From the NCBI GenBank assembly GCA_030532385.1, contig JAUNLG010000001.1, forward strand, positions 62,001-126,000: DNA of 64,000 nucleotides, given 5' to 3'. Position numbers and translations under genes: made by a program. Below the pieces are notes generated by a model. That model was not told where the DNA came from. It ran no database searches and saw only the letters and a list, made by a program, of their open reading frames with translations. The stretch comes from Anaerococcus sp. (lineage in GTDB: Bacteria > Bacillota > Clostridia > Tissierellales > Peptoniphilaceae). Below, piece after piece: positions 54,868 to 63,875 of the stretch (positions are counted from its first letter, which is position 1; every line of letters starts with the position of its first letter).

Positions 54868-55008
54868 CTATTTTCTCTTAAATTTCTTAGCTTGGGAGCA
54901 ATTTTTGCAAGCTGCCCCCTCTCCTCCATCCTTGATATAAGAGTTATATACTATATATGAGCAGATAGCTAAGATTGCTATCAATATTATCCATGATTGT
55001 AAATTCAT
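54868..55008 (-). CDS. FeoB-associated Cys-rich membrane protein
   Basis: A 46-residue protein with one N-terminal membrane helix (SWIILIAILAICSYIVYNSY) and a cytoplasmic tail containing C-K-N-C (AACKNCSQAKK). This is the hallmark of the small FeoB-associated (FeoB-C/virus attachment p12-like) family. It starts 9 nt after feoB behind AAGGAGAG. Proposed to assist iron delivery from FeoB, though the mechanism is not established. Confidence 0.85.
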   Translation of the reverse strand: MNLQSWIILIAILAICSYIVYNSYIKDGGEGAACKNCSQAKKFKRK

Positions 55009-55017
55009 AATCTCTCC

Positions 55018-57150
55018 TTAAGTTAAACTGTAGGCTTCTTCCATTTTATAATGATCCTTCCTAAATATTAGATAGACCATAACAATAAGCATTATAAAGC
55101 CAAAGACTACCATAAGATCCATAGATCCATATTGGAAAAATCTTCCCAAATTATAAACGATAAGGCTTAGGACATAGGCAAAGCCCATTTGGTAGCCAAC
55201 AGTTGCAAGGGTCCATTTCATATCATTCATCTCAGTCTTTATTGCTCCAACAGCTGCAAAACAAGGCATACAGAGCATATTAAAGAGTAGGAAGGAATAG
55301 CCAGCAAGGCTATCTCCAATAATTAAGTTAAAGCCTCCTAATAAACTGGTTGAACTTGCCTGGTCTATACTGGTGTTTAGTAAAACTCCAAGGGTTGATA
55401 CTACATTTTCCTTGGCAACAAAACCTGATATAGTTGCCACACTTGCCTGCCATGATCCAAAGCCTAAGGGCCTAAAGACTAGGGCTAAGAGGGATCCAAG
55501 CTTAGCAAGAATTGAATCTTCTGGCCTACCTCCTACCATTTGAAGGCTAAAGCTAAAGTTTGATAAGAACCATATTATAACTGTAGAAAGAAGGATTATT
55601 GATCCAGCTCTTTTTACATATGATTCTGCTTCGCTATAGACATCCCTTATAACAGACTTAGGTCTTGGCATATGGTATTCTGGTAGCTCCATTACAAAGG
55701 GAGCTGGCTTTGATGCAAAGGTCTTAAACTTCTTTAGGATAAGACCTGATACAATAACTGAGGCTATTCCTATCATATAAAAGGAAAAAGTAATTAGGGC
55801 TTGGTTACTTGCAAAAAAGGCACCTGAAATCATAGCTATAACAGGAAGCTTGGCTGAGCAAGGCATAAAGGTTGCAGTCATTATGGTAATTCTCCTATCC
55901 CTATCATTTTCTATAGTTCTTGATGCCTGGATACCAGGCACTCCACAACCTGTAGAAATCATAATAGGAATAAAGCTCTTACCTGATAGGCCAAAGCTTC
56001 TAAAGACCTTATCCATAACAAAGGCCACCCTTGACATATAACCAATATCTTCAAGTAAACTTAGAAGGGTGAAAAGAACTACCATTTGAGGTAAAAACCC
56101 TAAAACAGCTCCCACTCCTCCGATAATTCCATCTGTTACTAGACCAATAACAGCCTCATTTACATCAATAGATGCCAAAAGTTCTCCCACAAAAGGAGCA
56201 AAAGTCTCTTCAAAAAATCCATTTACTGCATCAGTTGCAAAGGTCCCAACTGTGGCTATGGATAGGTAGTAGATTACAAACATGACTAGGGCAAAGATTG
56301 GAAGACCCAGATACTTGCTTGTAACAATATCATCTATCTTATCAGTCCTAGTCCGCTTAAAGGGCTTTCTTTTTAGGACATTTTCCTCAATATTTGAAAG
56401 GGCATCATATCTTTCAGTTGTTATAATTGATTCCACATCATCATCATTAAGGTCCCTAAACTTCTGTCTGATTTTTTCAAGCTCTCCTAGGTCTTTTTCT
56501 GATAAGTCTAGGTCTTTTATCATTTCCTTATCATCTTCAAAGGCCTTGATTGAGTAAAATCTTGCAAAATCTTCATTAATTGAATCAGAAAAAAGTGTCC
56601 TAATCTCACTAAGACCTCTTTCCATATCAGGAGAAAAGTGTAGGGGATGAGGGTAGGATTTAACATCTTTTGCCTTGAGTATGGCCTTTTTTAAATCATC
56701 TAAGCCATCCTCCCTATTGGCAATAATCTCAACAACCTCAACACCCAAAAGCTCAGAGAGCCTTCTTCTATCAACATAATCGCCATTGGCCTTAACTATA
56801 TCCATCATATTTAAGGCAATGATCGTAGGAATTCCTAGCTCTAAAAGCTGGCTTGTTAGGTAAAGATTTCTAATCAGGTTTGACCCATCAACTAGGTTTA
56901 CAATAAGGTCAGGTTTTTCCTTAATAAGATAGCGCCTACTTACTACCTCCTCCATGGTATAAGGAGATAAAGAGTAGATACCAGGTAGGTCTTCTATAAT
57001 AATATCCTTATGACCCTTTAACTTTCCTTCCTTTTTATCTACAGTAACCCCAGGCCAGTTGCCAACCTTTTGATTGCTGCCTGTAAGGGCATTAAAGAGG
57101 GTTGTCTTTCCTGAATTGGGGTTACCTGCTAGGGCTATAGAAAAACTCAT
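55018..57150 (-). CDS. feoB: Ferrous iron transporter FeoB
   Basis: Main Fe(II) permease, 710 residues. The N-terminal G domain (about 1-160) has G1 GNPNSGKT, G3 DLPGIYSL and G4 NMMD. A GDI-like linker follows, then two Gate/Nucleoside-recognition domains with about ten membrane segments; conserved cysteines are in TGCGVPG and MPCSAKLPV. The 4-nt overlap with feoA (ATGA) indicates coupling. Its promoter region carries Fur-like boxes. Confidence 0.96.
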   Translation of the reverse strand: MSFSIALAGNPNSGKTTLFNALTGSNQKVGNWPGVTVDKKEGKLKGHKDIIIEDLPGIYSLSPYTMEEVVSRRYLIKEKPDLIVNLVDGSNLIRNLYLTSQLLELGIPTIIALNMMDIVKANGDYVDRRRLSELLGVEVVEIIANREDGLDDLKKAILKAKDVKSYPHPLHFSPDMERGLSEIRTLFSDSINEDFARFYSIKAFEDDKEMIKDLDLSEKDLGELEKIRQKFRDLNDDDVESIITTERYDALSNIEENVLKRKPFKRTRTDKIDDIVTSKYLGLPIFALVMFVIYYLSIATVGTFATDAVNGFFEETFAPFVGELLASIDVNEAVIGLVTDGIIGGVGAVLGFLPQMVVLFTLLSLLEDIGYMSRVAFVMDKVFRSFGLSGKSFIPIMISTGCGVPGIQASRTIENDRDRRITIMTATFMPCSAKLPVIAMISGAFFASNQALITFSFYMIGIASVIVSGLILKKFKTFASKPAPFVMELPEYHMPRPKSVIRDVYSEAESYVKRAGSIILLSTVIIWFLSNFSFSLQMVGGRPEDSILAKLGSLLALVFRPLGFGSWQASVATISGFVAKENVVSTLGVLLNTSIDQASSTSLLGGFNLIIGDSLAGYSFLLFNMLCMPCFAAVGAIKTEMNDMKWTLATVGYQMGFAYVLSLIVYNLGRFFQYGSMDLMVVFGFIMLIVMVYLIFRKDHYKMEEAYSLT

Positions 57151-57380
57151 CTTTCTTCCACCAAGATCTTTTCTGCATCAGCCTTTCTTATGGTTAGCTC
57201 AAAGCCTCTTAGGGATAGTTGGAGGGGGTCTCCGAGGGGGGCCTTTTTCCTAACCATAACTTCTGTTCCTCTAGTAACTCCCATCTCCATAATCCTTCTT
57301 TTGGTAGCTCCCTTGCCACCAACTTTTTTGATAAGAGCAAACTCTCCTACCGGAACATCCTTTAAAGTCATCATCATCAC
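57147..57380 (-). CDS. feoA: Ferrous iron transport protein FeoA
   Basis: SH3-like partner of FeoB, 77 residues or slightly fewer. Landmarks are TLKDVPVGEFALIKKVGG, RRIMEMGVTRGTEVMV and APLGDPLQLSLRGFELTIRK. The frame opens GTG-ATG-ATG-ATG; the ribosome binding site AAGGAG lies right before the GTG, so one of the ATGs (57377-57369) may be the true start. Confidence 0.93.
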   Translation of the reverse strand: MMMMTLKDVPVGEFALIKKVGGKGATKRRIMEMGVTRGTEVMVRKKAPLGDPLQLSLRGFELTIRKADAEKILVEER

Positions 57381-57449
57381 TCCTTTATATAAAAAGCCAG
57401 GCTTACTTTTCTAGGCCAAAGCTTTTAAAAATTTTGTGTTTATATAAAT

Positions 57450-57455
57450 ATTATA
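57450..57455 (-). promoter_or_regulatory. -10 element of feoAB
   Basis: TATAAT on the minus strand, with predicted start near 57443. The -35 position (57473-57478) is covered by the first Fur-like box. Confidence 0.55.
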
Positions 57456-57466
57456 CCACAGTAGCT

Positions 57467-57485
57467 GAAAATGAATATCATTCTA
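57467..57485. promoter_or_regulatory. Fur-like box 1 of feoAB
   Basis: Matches the 19-bp Fur consensus (GATAATGAT-A-ATCATTATC) at 14 positions; the core AATGA-N3-TCATT (57470-57482) is a perfect inverted repeat. It covers the -35 region, the right place for iron-dependent repression. Confidence 0.55.
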
Positions 57486-57509
57486 TTTGTTAAACATATA
57501 ACACTATCT

Positions 57510-57528
57510 TCGAATAAAAATCATTATC
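57510..57528. promoter_or_regulatory. Fur-like box 2 of feoAB
   Basis: A second 14-of-19 match to the Fur consensus, with an intact ATCATTATC half-site. It lies about 40 bp upstream of the first box. Confidence 0.4.
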
Positions 57529-57640
57529 AACTGCTAAGACCATAATACCATATTTTCCTTAATTACAAAAGCTTTTTTTAGGTAAATTTATTATATTCTT
57601 AAAAATTCTAGCCTTTAGCATAAGTTTATGGGAAAGTAAA

Positions 57641-57668
57641 AGCCCCACTTATGGTGTAAGTAGGGGCT
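57641..57668 (-). terminator. Terminator of the small membrane gene at 57725-57934
   Basis: AGCCCCACTTA (57641-57651) pairs with TAAGTAGGGGCT (57657-57668), allowing one bulge; the minus strand continues TTTTACTTT. This confirms transcription of the small gene upstream of it. Confidence 0.65.
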
Positions 57669-57724
57669 AAAGTTTTATCCTATCCCTAGATACTTTATCA
57701 AGTAACTAATAAAAATCATTAGGA

Positions 57725-57934
57725 TTAAAATATAAAAATTTTTTTATCCTTCTTAAAAGATGGTCTTTTTAGACTAGAAAGGTCGATATTAGCCAAGGCC
57801 CAAAATCTACATCCAAGGCCTATTAGGGCAAGCTTATTCTCATCCCCTATGGTTAGAGAAGATATCATTATAAGCAAAAATAATACCAAGTAAATTCCTA
57901 GGGAGATTTTTACTAAAGGCTTTGTTTTTTTCAT
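57725..57934 (-). CDS. Small membrane protein of unknown function
   Basis: A 69-residue frame with one clear hydrophobic helix (about residues 9-28) and a weaker second stretch, then a basic tail. No family is recognised. AGGAG lies about 13 nt before the ATG, a little far. A terminator follows at 57641, and the coding character resembles neighbouring genes, which support a real gene. Confidence 0.5.
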   Translation of the reverse strand: MKKTKPLVKISLGIYLVLFLLIMISSLTIGDENKLALIGLGCRFWALANIDLSSLKRPSFKKDKKIFIF

Positions 57935-58042
57935 TCATATTTACCATCTCCTAAGTTTATTTTCTCATTAGATTTATCTTTTTATTATACTTTTTTAAAA
58001 AATCCTTTAAAGTGGACAAATTTGTCCATAGGTTTTTTAATA

Positions 58043-58069
58043 AAAATCCCCTAGGACCTAGGGGATTTT
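58043..58069 (-). terminator. Terminator of the IIC-like gene
   Basis: A 13-bp perfect inverted repeat around a single central base (AAAATCCCCTAGG and its complement), 8 nt beyond the stop at 58077. The minus strand continues T-rich. Confidence 0.8.
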
Positions 58070-58076
58070 GACCATA

Positions 58077-59096
58077 TTAATTTTTTACCAAGTCTAATTT
58101 CATATCTCCATCCTTGATTAGGCCCTTATTTTTCATTAGCCTATAGATTAGGTAGGAAAGTAGACCTGGTAGGATAAAGTGAAGGATTAGGATTTGACCA
58201 AGTAGACTTAGTGAATAGCCCATTTCTGTTAGCATGGATATTTGCCCAACTAGGCCACAAGTTCCCATACCTGACCCTATAGGCGAATTTTCCATATGAA
58301 AGATACTTGTAGAGACTGGTCCTAGGATAGCTCCTGCCAAGGTTGGAGGTAGCCAAATCCAAGGATTTTTGATTGTATTTGGGATTTGAAGCATACTTGT
58401 TCCAAGACCTTGGGCCAAAAGTCCCTCAAAACCATTATCCTTATAGGAAATTATAGCAAAGCCAATCATTTGACTTGCGCATCCTACTGTAGCCGCTCCT
58501 CCTGCAAGGCCTGATAAAGATAGCATCATACAAATTGCAGCTGATGATATGGGTAGGGTTAGGGCCACTCCTACCAAGACTGAAACTATAATTCCCATAA
58601 GGATAGGTTGTAGTTCAGTAGATTTCATTATCAAAGATCCTATCAGGGTCATAAAGTCTGAAACTCTTGGTCCTATCATATCTCCCACAAAAACTCCTAC
58701 AAGGATTGTAAGGCTTGGGGTTAATATTATGTCTAGCTTACTTTCCTTTGATATTAATTTTCCTAGTTCAACCGATACTATACTTGCTATGTAGACTCCA
58801 ACAGGCCCACCAAGTTCATAAGACCCTAGGCCTACTATGGTTGTTGCAAATAAGACTAGGTTGGGTGCTCCTAGGCTTTTTGCTATAGCTACTGCTATGG
58901 CAGGACCTGTCGCTTGAGCCACTAAGGGCCAGATTCTTTCTGTCAAAAAACTTATAGAAAATTGACTTCCTATGGTATTTAGGATGGTGCCGACCAAAAG
59001 TGAGGCAAAAAGTCCAAAGGCCATTGCCCCCAAGGCATCTATAAAATACCTCTTAAAGGAAATGTCTACTCCCTTTTTCTCAAAAAACTCCTTCAT
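58077..59096 (-). CDS. PTS IIC-like membrane protein (PF13303 type)
   Basis: A 339-residue membrane protein with about nine hydrophobic segments. Repeated glycine-rich motifs such as GSYELGGPVGVYIAS, LSGLAGGAATVGCASQMIGFAI and NSPIGSGMGTCGLVGQI match the PTS_EIIC_2 family, whose members lack IIA and IIB partners. Transport substrate is unknown; some relatives are suspected of regulatory or non-PTS transport roles. Monocistronic. Confidence 0.8.
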   Translation of the reverse strand: MKEFFEKKGVDISFKRYFIDALGAMAFGLFASLLVGTILNTIGSQFSISFLTERIWPLVAQATGPAIAVAIAKSLGAPNLVLFATTIVGLGSYELGGPVGVYIASIVSVELGKLISKESKLDIILTPSLTILVGVFVGDMIGPRVSDFMTLIGSLIMKSTELQPILMGIIVSVLVGVALTLPISSAAICMMLSLSGLAGGAATVGCASQMIGFAIISYKDNGFEGLLAQGLGTSMLQIPNTIKNPWIWLPPTLAGAILGPVSTSIFHMENSPIGSGMGTCGLVGQISMLTEMGYSLSLLGQILILHFILPGLLSYLIYRLMKNKGLIKDGDMKLDLVKN

Positions 59097-59150
59097 TAAA
59101 ACCTCCTAATAAAGATAAATTCTCCTATACTATATCTTTAAAAAGAAAAA

Positions 59151-59172
59151 AGACGAAGAAAAATCTCCGTCT
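59151..59172 (-). terminator. Terminator of pepF
   Basis: AGACGAAGA pairs with TCTCCGTCT with one mismatch and a 4-nt loop, flanked by A6 and T7; 6 nt past the pepF stop. Confidence 0.75.
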
Positions 59173-59178
59173 TTTTTT

Positions 59179-60978
59179 CTACTTATACATATCAAGGTCT
59201 TTTAAAAGCTCATCTATTTGATCGATTATTGATCCTATAAAGTCTATGGCTTTCTCTATTGGCTCACTCTTACTCATATCAACTCCAGCAGCCTTGGCTA
59301 AATCAATTGGTCCCATAGACCCACCTAATTTTAGGACATCTAGCCATCTTTTTCTATCCTCATCATCTCCATTTACAATTTTATCAGATATTATTGTTCC
59401 AATAGTTAGGCCTGCTGAATAGGTGTAAGGATAAAGTCCCATATAATAGTGAGGTTGCCTCATCCATGTCAACTCAGCCCCTTCTACAAGGTCTACACTA
59501 TCCCCCCAGAATTTCTTTAGGTTATCCATAAAGATCTCATTTAGGTCTAAGGCTGTTAGGCTTTCTCCTCTTTCAACCGCCCTATATACATCCCTTTGGA
59601 AGCTTGCTTCAAGAAAATGAGTTACAAAGTTATGGTAGTAGGTCTTTCCAATCATAGTTGTAAGAACCCAAAGCTTCTCCCTCTTATCCTTAGCCTTATT
59701 AAGTAGGTACCTTTCCATGGTGATCTCATGGGCAGTTGATGGAGATTCTACAAAATACATACTCATATCAGCTGCTAGGGCCTTTTGGTTGGCATTGGAA
59801 TAAATACCTTGGAGGGCATGGCCTAGCTCGTGGGCTAGGGTCATAACTTGGCTCATCTTTTCATTGTAGGTTGTCATAATGAAAGGGTGGGAATTGTAAG
59901 GAGATGCACAAAAAGCACCAGTCCTCTTACCTATATTTTGGGCATAGTCAATCCATCTTTCATCAAAGGCCTTTCTTATATAGCCTATATATTCTTCTCC
60001 CAAAGGTGATAGGCCATCTAGGATGTAGTCACGGGCCTTTTCTATAGGAAGACTTTCCTCATAGTCAGTATCGATTCCAAGCTTAAGATCTGCATAGGTC
60101 ATCTTATCTAAGCCGTAGTGGTCTTTGAGAATCCTAGCATATTTTCTCATATGAGGGGCTAGCTTTTCCATAATTGTATCTAATTGGTTTTCATAAATAT
60201 CAAAGTCTACATCTTGCCTTGCCAAAAGATAATGAAAGACTGACTCATAGCCTCTAATATCTGCAAGTCTTTTTTCATTGGCTACTTGGGTATTATAGAT
60301 AGAAGCATTGGCTTCTTGGTAGTTTCTTAGCCCATCATGGTAGTCCTTGAAGGCCTTTCTCCTAAGGTCTGTCCTAGGATCAGCCTCTAGGTATTCCTCA
60401 AAGGTATTGTGGTTTAGGATAATCTCTTCTCCCTCATAGGTGAAATTTTCAAATTCCATATCCCCATAGCGCATGTCATTGTAGTTTTTGTATGGGGCTT
60501 GTAGGGTTGGGGCAAGGCTTGCAAGAACCTTTTCTGTCTCATCTGATAGGAGGTGGTCCTTTTTGCTTAGGATTTGTTCTATTGGATAAGAAAATTCCTT
60601 ATACTCCTTGGCTACTTCCTTTAATAAATCCTCATCTAGCCTAGCTAGGGCTGGTTCATAAAAAGAAAGTTTCGAACCAATCTTAGCAAGCTCATTTCTT
60701 AAAAAAGAATCCCTCTTACTCATAGAAGTATCTGTAGTATCAACCTCCATTGAGATTCCTGCAAAGGTAGAAAGGTTGCCTATTTGCCCATAAATATCTG
60801 AAAAATCTTCCAAAGACTGATAAAGACTTTCTTTACTATCTATTTTTGTATACTTACTAGCAAAATCACTAGCTTTCTCCCAAAGATCTTTTATATCATT
60901 ATAGAAGGCCTCATCATCCTTATACATATCCTCAATCTTCCAAGTTTCTCTTATATCAACTTCGCTTCTCTTTTTCAC
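59179..60978 (-). CDS. pepF: Oligoendopeptidase F
   Basis: Cytoplasmic M3B zinc peptidase of 599 residues. The zinc-binding HELGH motif is at about residue 382 (LAHELGHALQGIYSN), and the third ligand Glu follows in SPSTAHEITMERYLL. It degrades short peptides taken up by the cell. The start codon is GTG at 60978 behind AAGGAGG. Divergent from the aminopeptidase gene; together they form a peptide-use pair. Confidence 0.94.
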   Translation of the reverse strand: MKKRSEVDIRETWKIEDMYKDDEAFYNDIKDLWEKASDFASKYTKIDSKESLYQSLEDFSDIYGQIGNLSTFAGISMEVDTTDTSMSKRDSFLRNELAKIGSKLSFYEPALARLDEDLLKEVAKEYKEFSYPIEQILSKKDHLLSDETEKVLASLAPTLQAPYKNYNDMRYGDMEFENFTYEGEEIILNHNTFEEYLEADPRTDLRRKAFKDYHDGLRNYQEANASIYNTQVANEKRLADIRGYESVFHYLLARQDVDFDIYENQLDTIMEKLAPHMRKYARILKDHYGLDKMTYADLKLGIDTDYEESLPIEKARDYILDGLSPLGEEYIGYIRKAFDERWIDYAQNIGKRTGAFCASPYNSHPFIMTTYNEKMSQVMTLAHELGHALQGIYSNANQKALAADMSMYFVESPSTAHEITMERYLLNKAKDKREKLWVLTTMIGKTYYHNFVTHFLEASFQRDVYRAVERGESLTALDLNEIFMDNLKKFWGDSVDLVEGAELTWMRQPHYYMGLYPYTYSAGLTIGTIISDKIVNGDDEDRKRWLDVLKLGGSMGPIDLAKAAGVDMSKSEPIEKAIDFIGSIIDQIDELLKDLDMYK

Positions 60979-61041
60979 TTAAACCTCCTTAAGTATCTTA
61001 GATATTATTATTTTACTAATTTAGTATATAAAAGCAAAATC

Positions 61042-61070
61042 TTTAATAAAATTTAAAGCTAAAGTATAGT
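61042..61070 (+). promoter_or_regulatory. Promoter of the M29 aminopeptidase gene
   Basis: TTTAAT (61042-61047), 17-bp spacer, TATAGT (61065-61070). The leader to the ATG is very short, about 14 nt, with AGGAGG. Confidence 0.4.
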
Positions 61071-61090
61071 TATAAAAAAAGGAGGAAATA

Positions 61091-62323
61091 ATGGATAAAA
61101 GAATAGAAAATTTTGCCAAACTTGCTGTTGAGTTTGGTGTAAATGTCAAAGAAGGGGAAGATGTCCTAATCAATACCCCAGTAGAAAGCCCAGAACTTGC
61201 AAGACTAATGGCTAAGGCTTCTTATGAAAAGGGAGCAGCCAATGTAGAAGTTGACTTTAGAGATGATGAACTAACAAGACTTAACTATAAGCATAAGTCA
61301 AGCCAAAGACTTGAAGAAGTTCCTAAATGGCAAATAGAAAAATTACAATATCAAATAGCTGACAAGAAATCAAATAGGATCTCAATCTCATCAGAAGACC
61401 CAGACCTACTAAGCGGTCTTGACCATGAAAAAATAGCAAAAGCCATAAAGTCTAGGTCTAGCCAAACCAAAGACTTTGTAAAATATACCATGAATGATAT
61501 AGTATCCTGGCTTGTAATATCAGTGCCTAACAAAAAATGGGCAAAGAAGGTATTTCCTGACCTAGGAGAAGAAGAAGCAGTAGAAAAACTTTGGCAGGTA
61601 ATTCTTGATGTATCAAGAGTATCAGAATCTTGGGAAGAGACAAAGAATAATTGGCAAAACCACCTAGAAAGCCTAGACTCAAAGGCAGAATACCTAAATA
61701 GCCACCAATTTGATAAAGTTCATTATAAATCATCAAATGGAACAGACCTTTGGATTGGCCTACCTAAGGATCATATATGGATGTCAGCAGGCTCAACCAA
61801 TGCCAAGGGAGATAGGTTCATACCAAATATCCCAACAGAAGAAGTGTTTACATCACCTTTGTATAACAAGGTAGATGGAAAATTAGTAGCTACTAAGCCT
61901 TTGGTTTATAACGGAGTGGTAATTGATGAATTTTACTTTATCTTTGAAGATGGAAAAGTAGTAGACTTTGATGCAAAAAAAGGAAAAGACACCCTAGCCA
62001 AGATGCTAGATAGCGATGAAGGATCAAGGTATCTAGGAGAGATAGCCCTAGTTCCATATGATTCTCCAATATCAAATTCAAATATCCTCTTTTACAACAC
62101 CCTCTTTGATGAAAATGCCTCCTGTCACTTTGCCCTAGGCAAGGCATATCCAACAACTGTAAAAGGCGGAGCTGAAGTGGCTGATGAAAAGATAAGAGAA
62201 ATAGGTCTAAATGACTCCCTAATCCATGAGGACTTTATGGTAGGAGCAAAAGACTTGCAAATAAGTGCTTATAAAGATGATAGAGAATTTAAGATCTTTG
62301 TCGATGGAAACTGGGCCTTTTAA
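61091..62323 (+). CDS. Aminopeptidase, M29 family
   Basis: Metallo-aminopeptidase of 410 residues, similar to Staphylococcus AmpS and Thermus aminopeptidase T. Landmarks are GVNVKEGEDVLINTPVESPELARLM, NIPTEEVFTSP (metal ligand Glu), LGEIALVPYDSPIS and the C-terminal ASCHFALGKAYP and HEDFMVGAKDLQ with His/Asp ligands. It removes N-terminal residues from peptides in the cytoplasm. Confidence 0.92.
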   Translation: MDKRIENFAKLAVEFGVNVKEGEDVLINTPVESPELARLMAKASYEKGAANVEVDFRDDELTRLNYKHKSSQRLEEVPKWQIEKLQYQIADKKSNRISISSEDPDLLSGLDHEKIAKAIKSRSSQTKDFVKYTMNDIVSWLVISVPNKKWAKKVFPDLGEEEAVEKLWQVILDVSRVSESWEETKNNWQNHLESLDSKAEYLNSHQFDKVHYKSSNGTDLWIGLPKDHIWMSAGSTNAKGDRFIPNIPTEEVFTSPLYNKVDGKLVATKPLVYNGVVIDEFYFIFEDGKVVDFDAKKGKDTLAKMLDSDEGSRYLGEIALVPYDSPISNSNILFYNTLFDENASCHFALGKAYPTTVKGGAEVADEKIREIGLNDSLIHEDFMVGAKDLQISAYKDDREFKIFVDGNWAF

Positions 62324-62325
62324 AC

Positions 62326-62357
62326 AAAAAAAGTGGTGGATTTAATCCACCGCTTTT
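62326..62357. terminator. Terminator between the aminopeptidase gene and nagB
   Basis: AGTGGTGGA pairs with TCCACCGCT (one G-T type mismatch) around a short loop, with A7 and T6 flanks; suited to both convergent genes. Confidence 0.8.
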
Positions 62358-63080
62358 TTATCCCCTATAAGCATCCTCATCTACAAATACATATACATTT
62401 GGATGTAGGGTTAGAAAACTTGCTGGAAGTTCAGGATAGATAGTATCTTCTTCCACCAACCTTCTTATAGCCTCATGTTTATTCTTGCCACTAGCAAGTA
62501 AGATTAAGGTCTTTGCATTAAAGACATCCGCCATACCCATTGAGATAGCGTGGGTTGGTACATCTTTTTCACTTTCAAAAAACCTTGAATTAGCCTTGAT
62601 TGTATCATCTGATAATTTGATAATAGAAGTTCTCCTATTAAGCTTATCACTAGGTTCGTTGAAGGCTAGGTGGCCATTTTCACCTATACCTAGGATTTGA
62701 ATATCCCTTTGACCAAAATCATCTAGATATTTATCATATTCCTTACAATATTTTTCGTCAGCCTCTGGTGCAAAAGGAAGTTTTGTAGCTCCTTTATTGA
62801 AACTTACATGGTCAAATAAGTTATCCTTCATAAAATATTGGTAGGATTGGTCGTTATTAGGATCAATACCAACATACTCATCTAGGTTGACACTTTTTGC
62901 ATACCTGAAGCTGATCTCTCCCTCATCACTTGCCTTAACAAGGTTTTTATAAAGGCCAATAGGACTAGATCCTGTAGCAAGACCAAGTTTTATTTGTGGC
63001 TTTTCCTTGATATTGCTTATCACTAGATCAGCAGCCTTCCCGCTCATATCATCATAATCTTTACATACTATAATATTCAT
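62358..63080 (-). CDS. nagB: Glucosamine-6-phosphate deaminase
   Basis: Converts glucosamine 6-phosphate to fructose 6-phosphate and ammonia, feeding amino sugars into glycolysis. The 240-residue protein has LGLATGSSPIGLYKNLV, NLDEYVGIDPNNDQSY with the catalytic Asp, and LGIGENGHLAFNEP with the catalytic His. The short form without the E. coli allosteric tail is usual in Firmicutes. It stands alone; no nagA is nearby. It complements the sugar kinase at 33821. Confidence 0.95.
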   Translation of the reverse strand: MNIIVCKDYDDMSGKAADLVISNIKEKPQIKLGLATGSSPIGLYKNLVKASDEGEISFRYAKSVNLDEYVGIDPNNDQSYQYFMKDNLFDHVSFNKGATKLPFAPEADEKYCKEYDKYLDDFGQRDIQILGIGENGHLAFNEPSDKLNRRTSIIKLSDDTIKANSRFFESEKDVPTHAISMGMADVFNAKTLILLASGKNKHEAIRRLVEEDTIYPELPASFLTLHPNVYVFVDEDAYRG

Positions 63081-63136
63081 ATTAACTCCTTTATATTCTC
63101 TAATAAAATTATACAGGTTAAGAAAATAAAGACAAA

Positions 63137-63168
63137 AAAATCTTCAAGACCTAGGCCTTGAAGATTTT
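63137..63168 (-). terminator. Terminator of rubrerythrin
   Basis: AAAATCTTCAAG pairs with CTTGAAGATTTT around a CCTAGG-containing loop; T7 follows on the minus strand. 8 nt past the stop. Confidence 0.8.
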
Positions 63169-63176
63169 GCTTTTAA

Positions 63177-63767
63177 TTAATAGTTGAAGCTTGCAATTTC
63201 GAAATATTCTTGTTTGTGTTGGCAAGCTGGACAAATCATTGGAGCTTTCTTACCTTCATATAAGAAACCACAGTTTCCACATTTCCAGATAACAGCTTCC
63301 TCTTTTTCAAATACTGTTCCATTTTCAACATTGTCATGTAGTTTTTGGTATCTATCTCTATGAGCTCCCTCAACCTTAGCGATATTTGTGAAAGCTCTAG
63401 CTATTTCATCAAATCCTTCTTCTTTTGCAACTTCTGCAAATGATGGATACATATCTTCACATTCTTCATTTTCTCCATCGATAGCACCTTGTAGGTTTGT
63501 TAGAGTATCATGGAAAACAACTGGGAATGCTGTATATTCTGGGTTTAATTCAATTGCATCTAATTTAAATTCTTCTTTTAAGAATTTGTAGAATCTTTCA
63601 GCATGTTCGATTTCATTTTTAGCAGTTTCTTCAAAAATGCTTGCGATTTGTTTGTAACCTTCTTTATCAGCAATCTTTGCTGCATATCTATATCTCATTG
63701 TAGCTTGGCTTTCACCTGCAAATGATGTAATAAGGTTTTGTGCTGTCTTTGTTCCTTTTAGTTGCAT
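63177..63767 (-). CDS. Rubrerythrin
   Basis: Non-haem iron peroxidase that detoxifies hydrogen peroxide in anaerobes. The 196-residue protein has an N-terminal ferritin-like four-helix domain with diiron ligands in AGESQATMRYRY, KNEIEHAERFY and ANIAKVEGAHRDRY-type helices, and a C-terminal rubredoxin domain with Cys163, Cys166, Cys179 and Cys182. Its promoter is a perfect sigma-A consensus overlapped by a PerR-like box, so peroxide induction is likely. Confidence 0.95.
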   Translation of the reverse strand: MQLKGTKTAQNLITSFAGESQATMRYRYAAKIADKEGYKQIASIFEETAKNEIEHAERFYKFLKEEFKLDAIELNPEYTAFPVVFHDTLTNLQGAIDGENEECEDMYPSFAEVAKEEGFDEIARAFTNIAKVEGAHRDRYQKLHDNVENGTVFEKEEAVIWKCGNCGFLYEGKKAPMICPACQHKQEYFEIASFNY

Positions 63768-63813
63768 ATGTATAATCTCCTTTTGTTATTATGTTCTATT
63801 CTCTTATAATCCT

Positions 63814-63842
63814 ATTATAGTATGGTTTTTGATAAATGTCAA
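63814..63842 (-). promoter_or_regulatory. Perfect consensus promoter of rubrerythrin
   Basis: Minus strand TTGACA (63837-63842), exactly 17 bp, TATAAT (63814-63819). All twelve hexamer bases match the sigma-A consensus, the only such case in the window. Predicted start near 63807. Confidence 0.85.
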
Positions 63843-63854
63843 GAATCATTCTAA
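63840..63854. promoter_or_regulatory. PerR-like box overlapping the rubrerythrin -35
   Basis: CAAGAATCATTCTAA contains a perfect AGAAT-C-ATTCT core and matches the PerR consensus TTATAATNATTATAA at 10 of 14 defined positions. It overlaps the -35 hexamer. A half copy, ATCATTCTAA, recurs at 63862-63871. Confidence 0.55.
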
Positions 63855-63875
63855 TGTTTTTATCATTCTAATTGT

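Noticed and set aside
57190..57414. Plus-strand 74-residue frame opposite feoA
   Set aside because: Antisense shadow of feoA; it runs through the feoA ribosome binding site without a start signal of its own.
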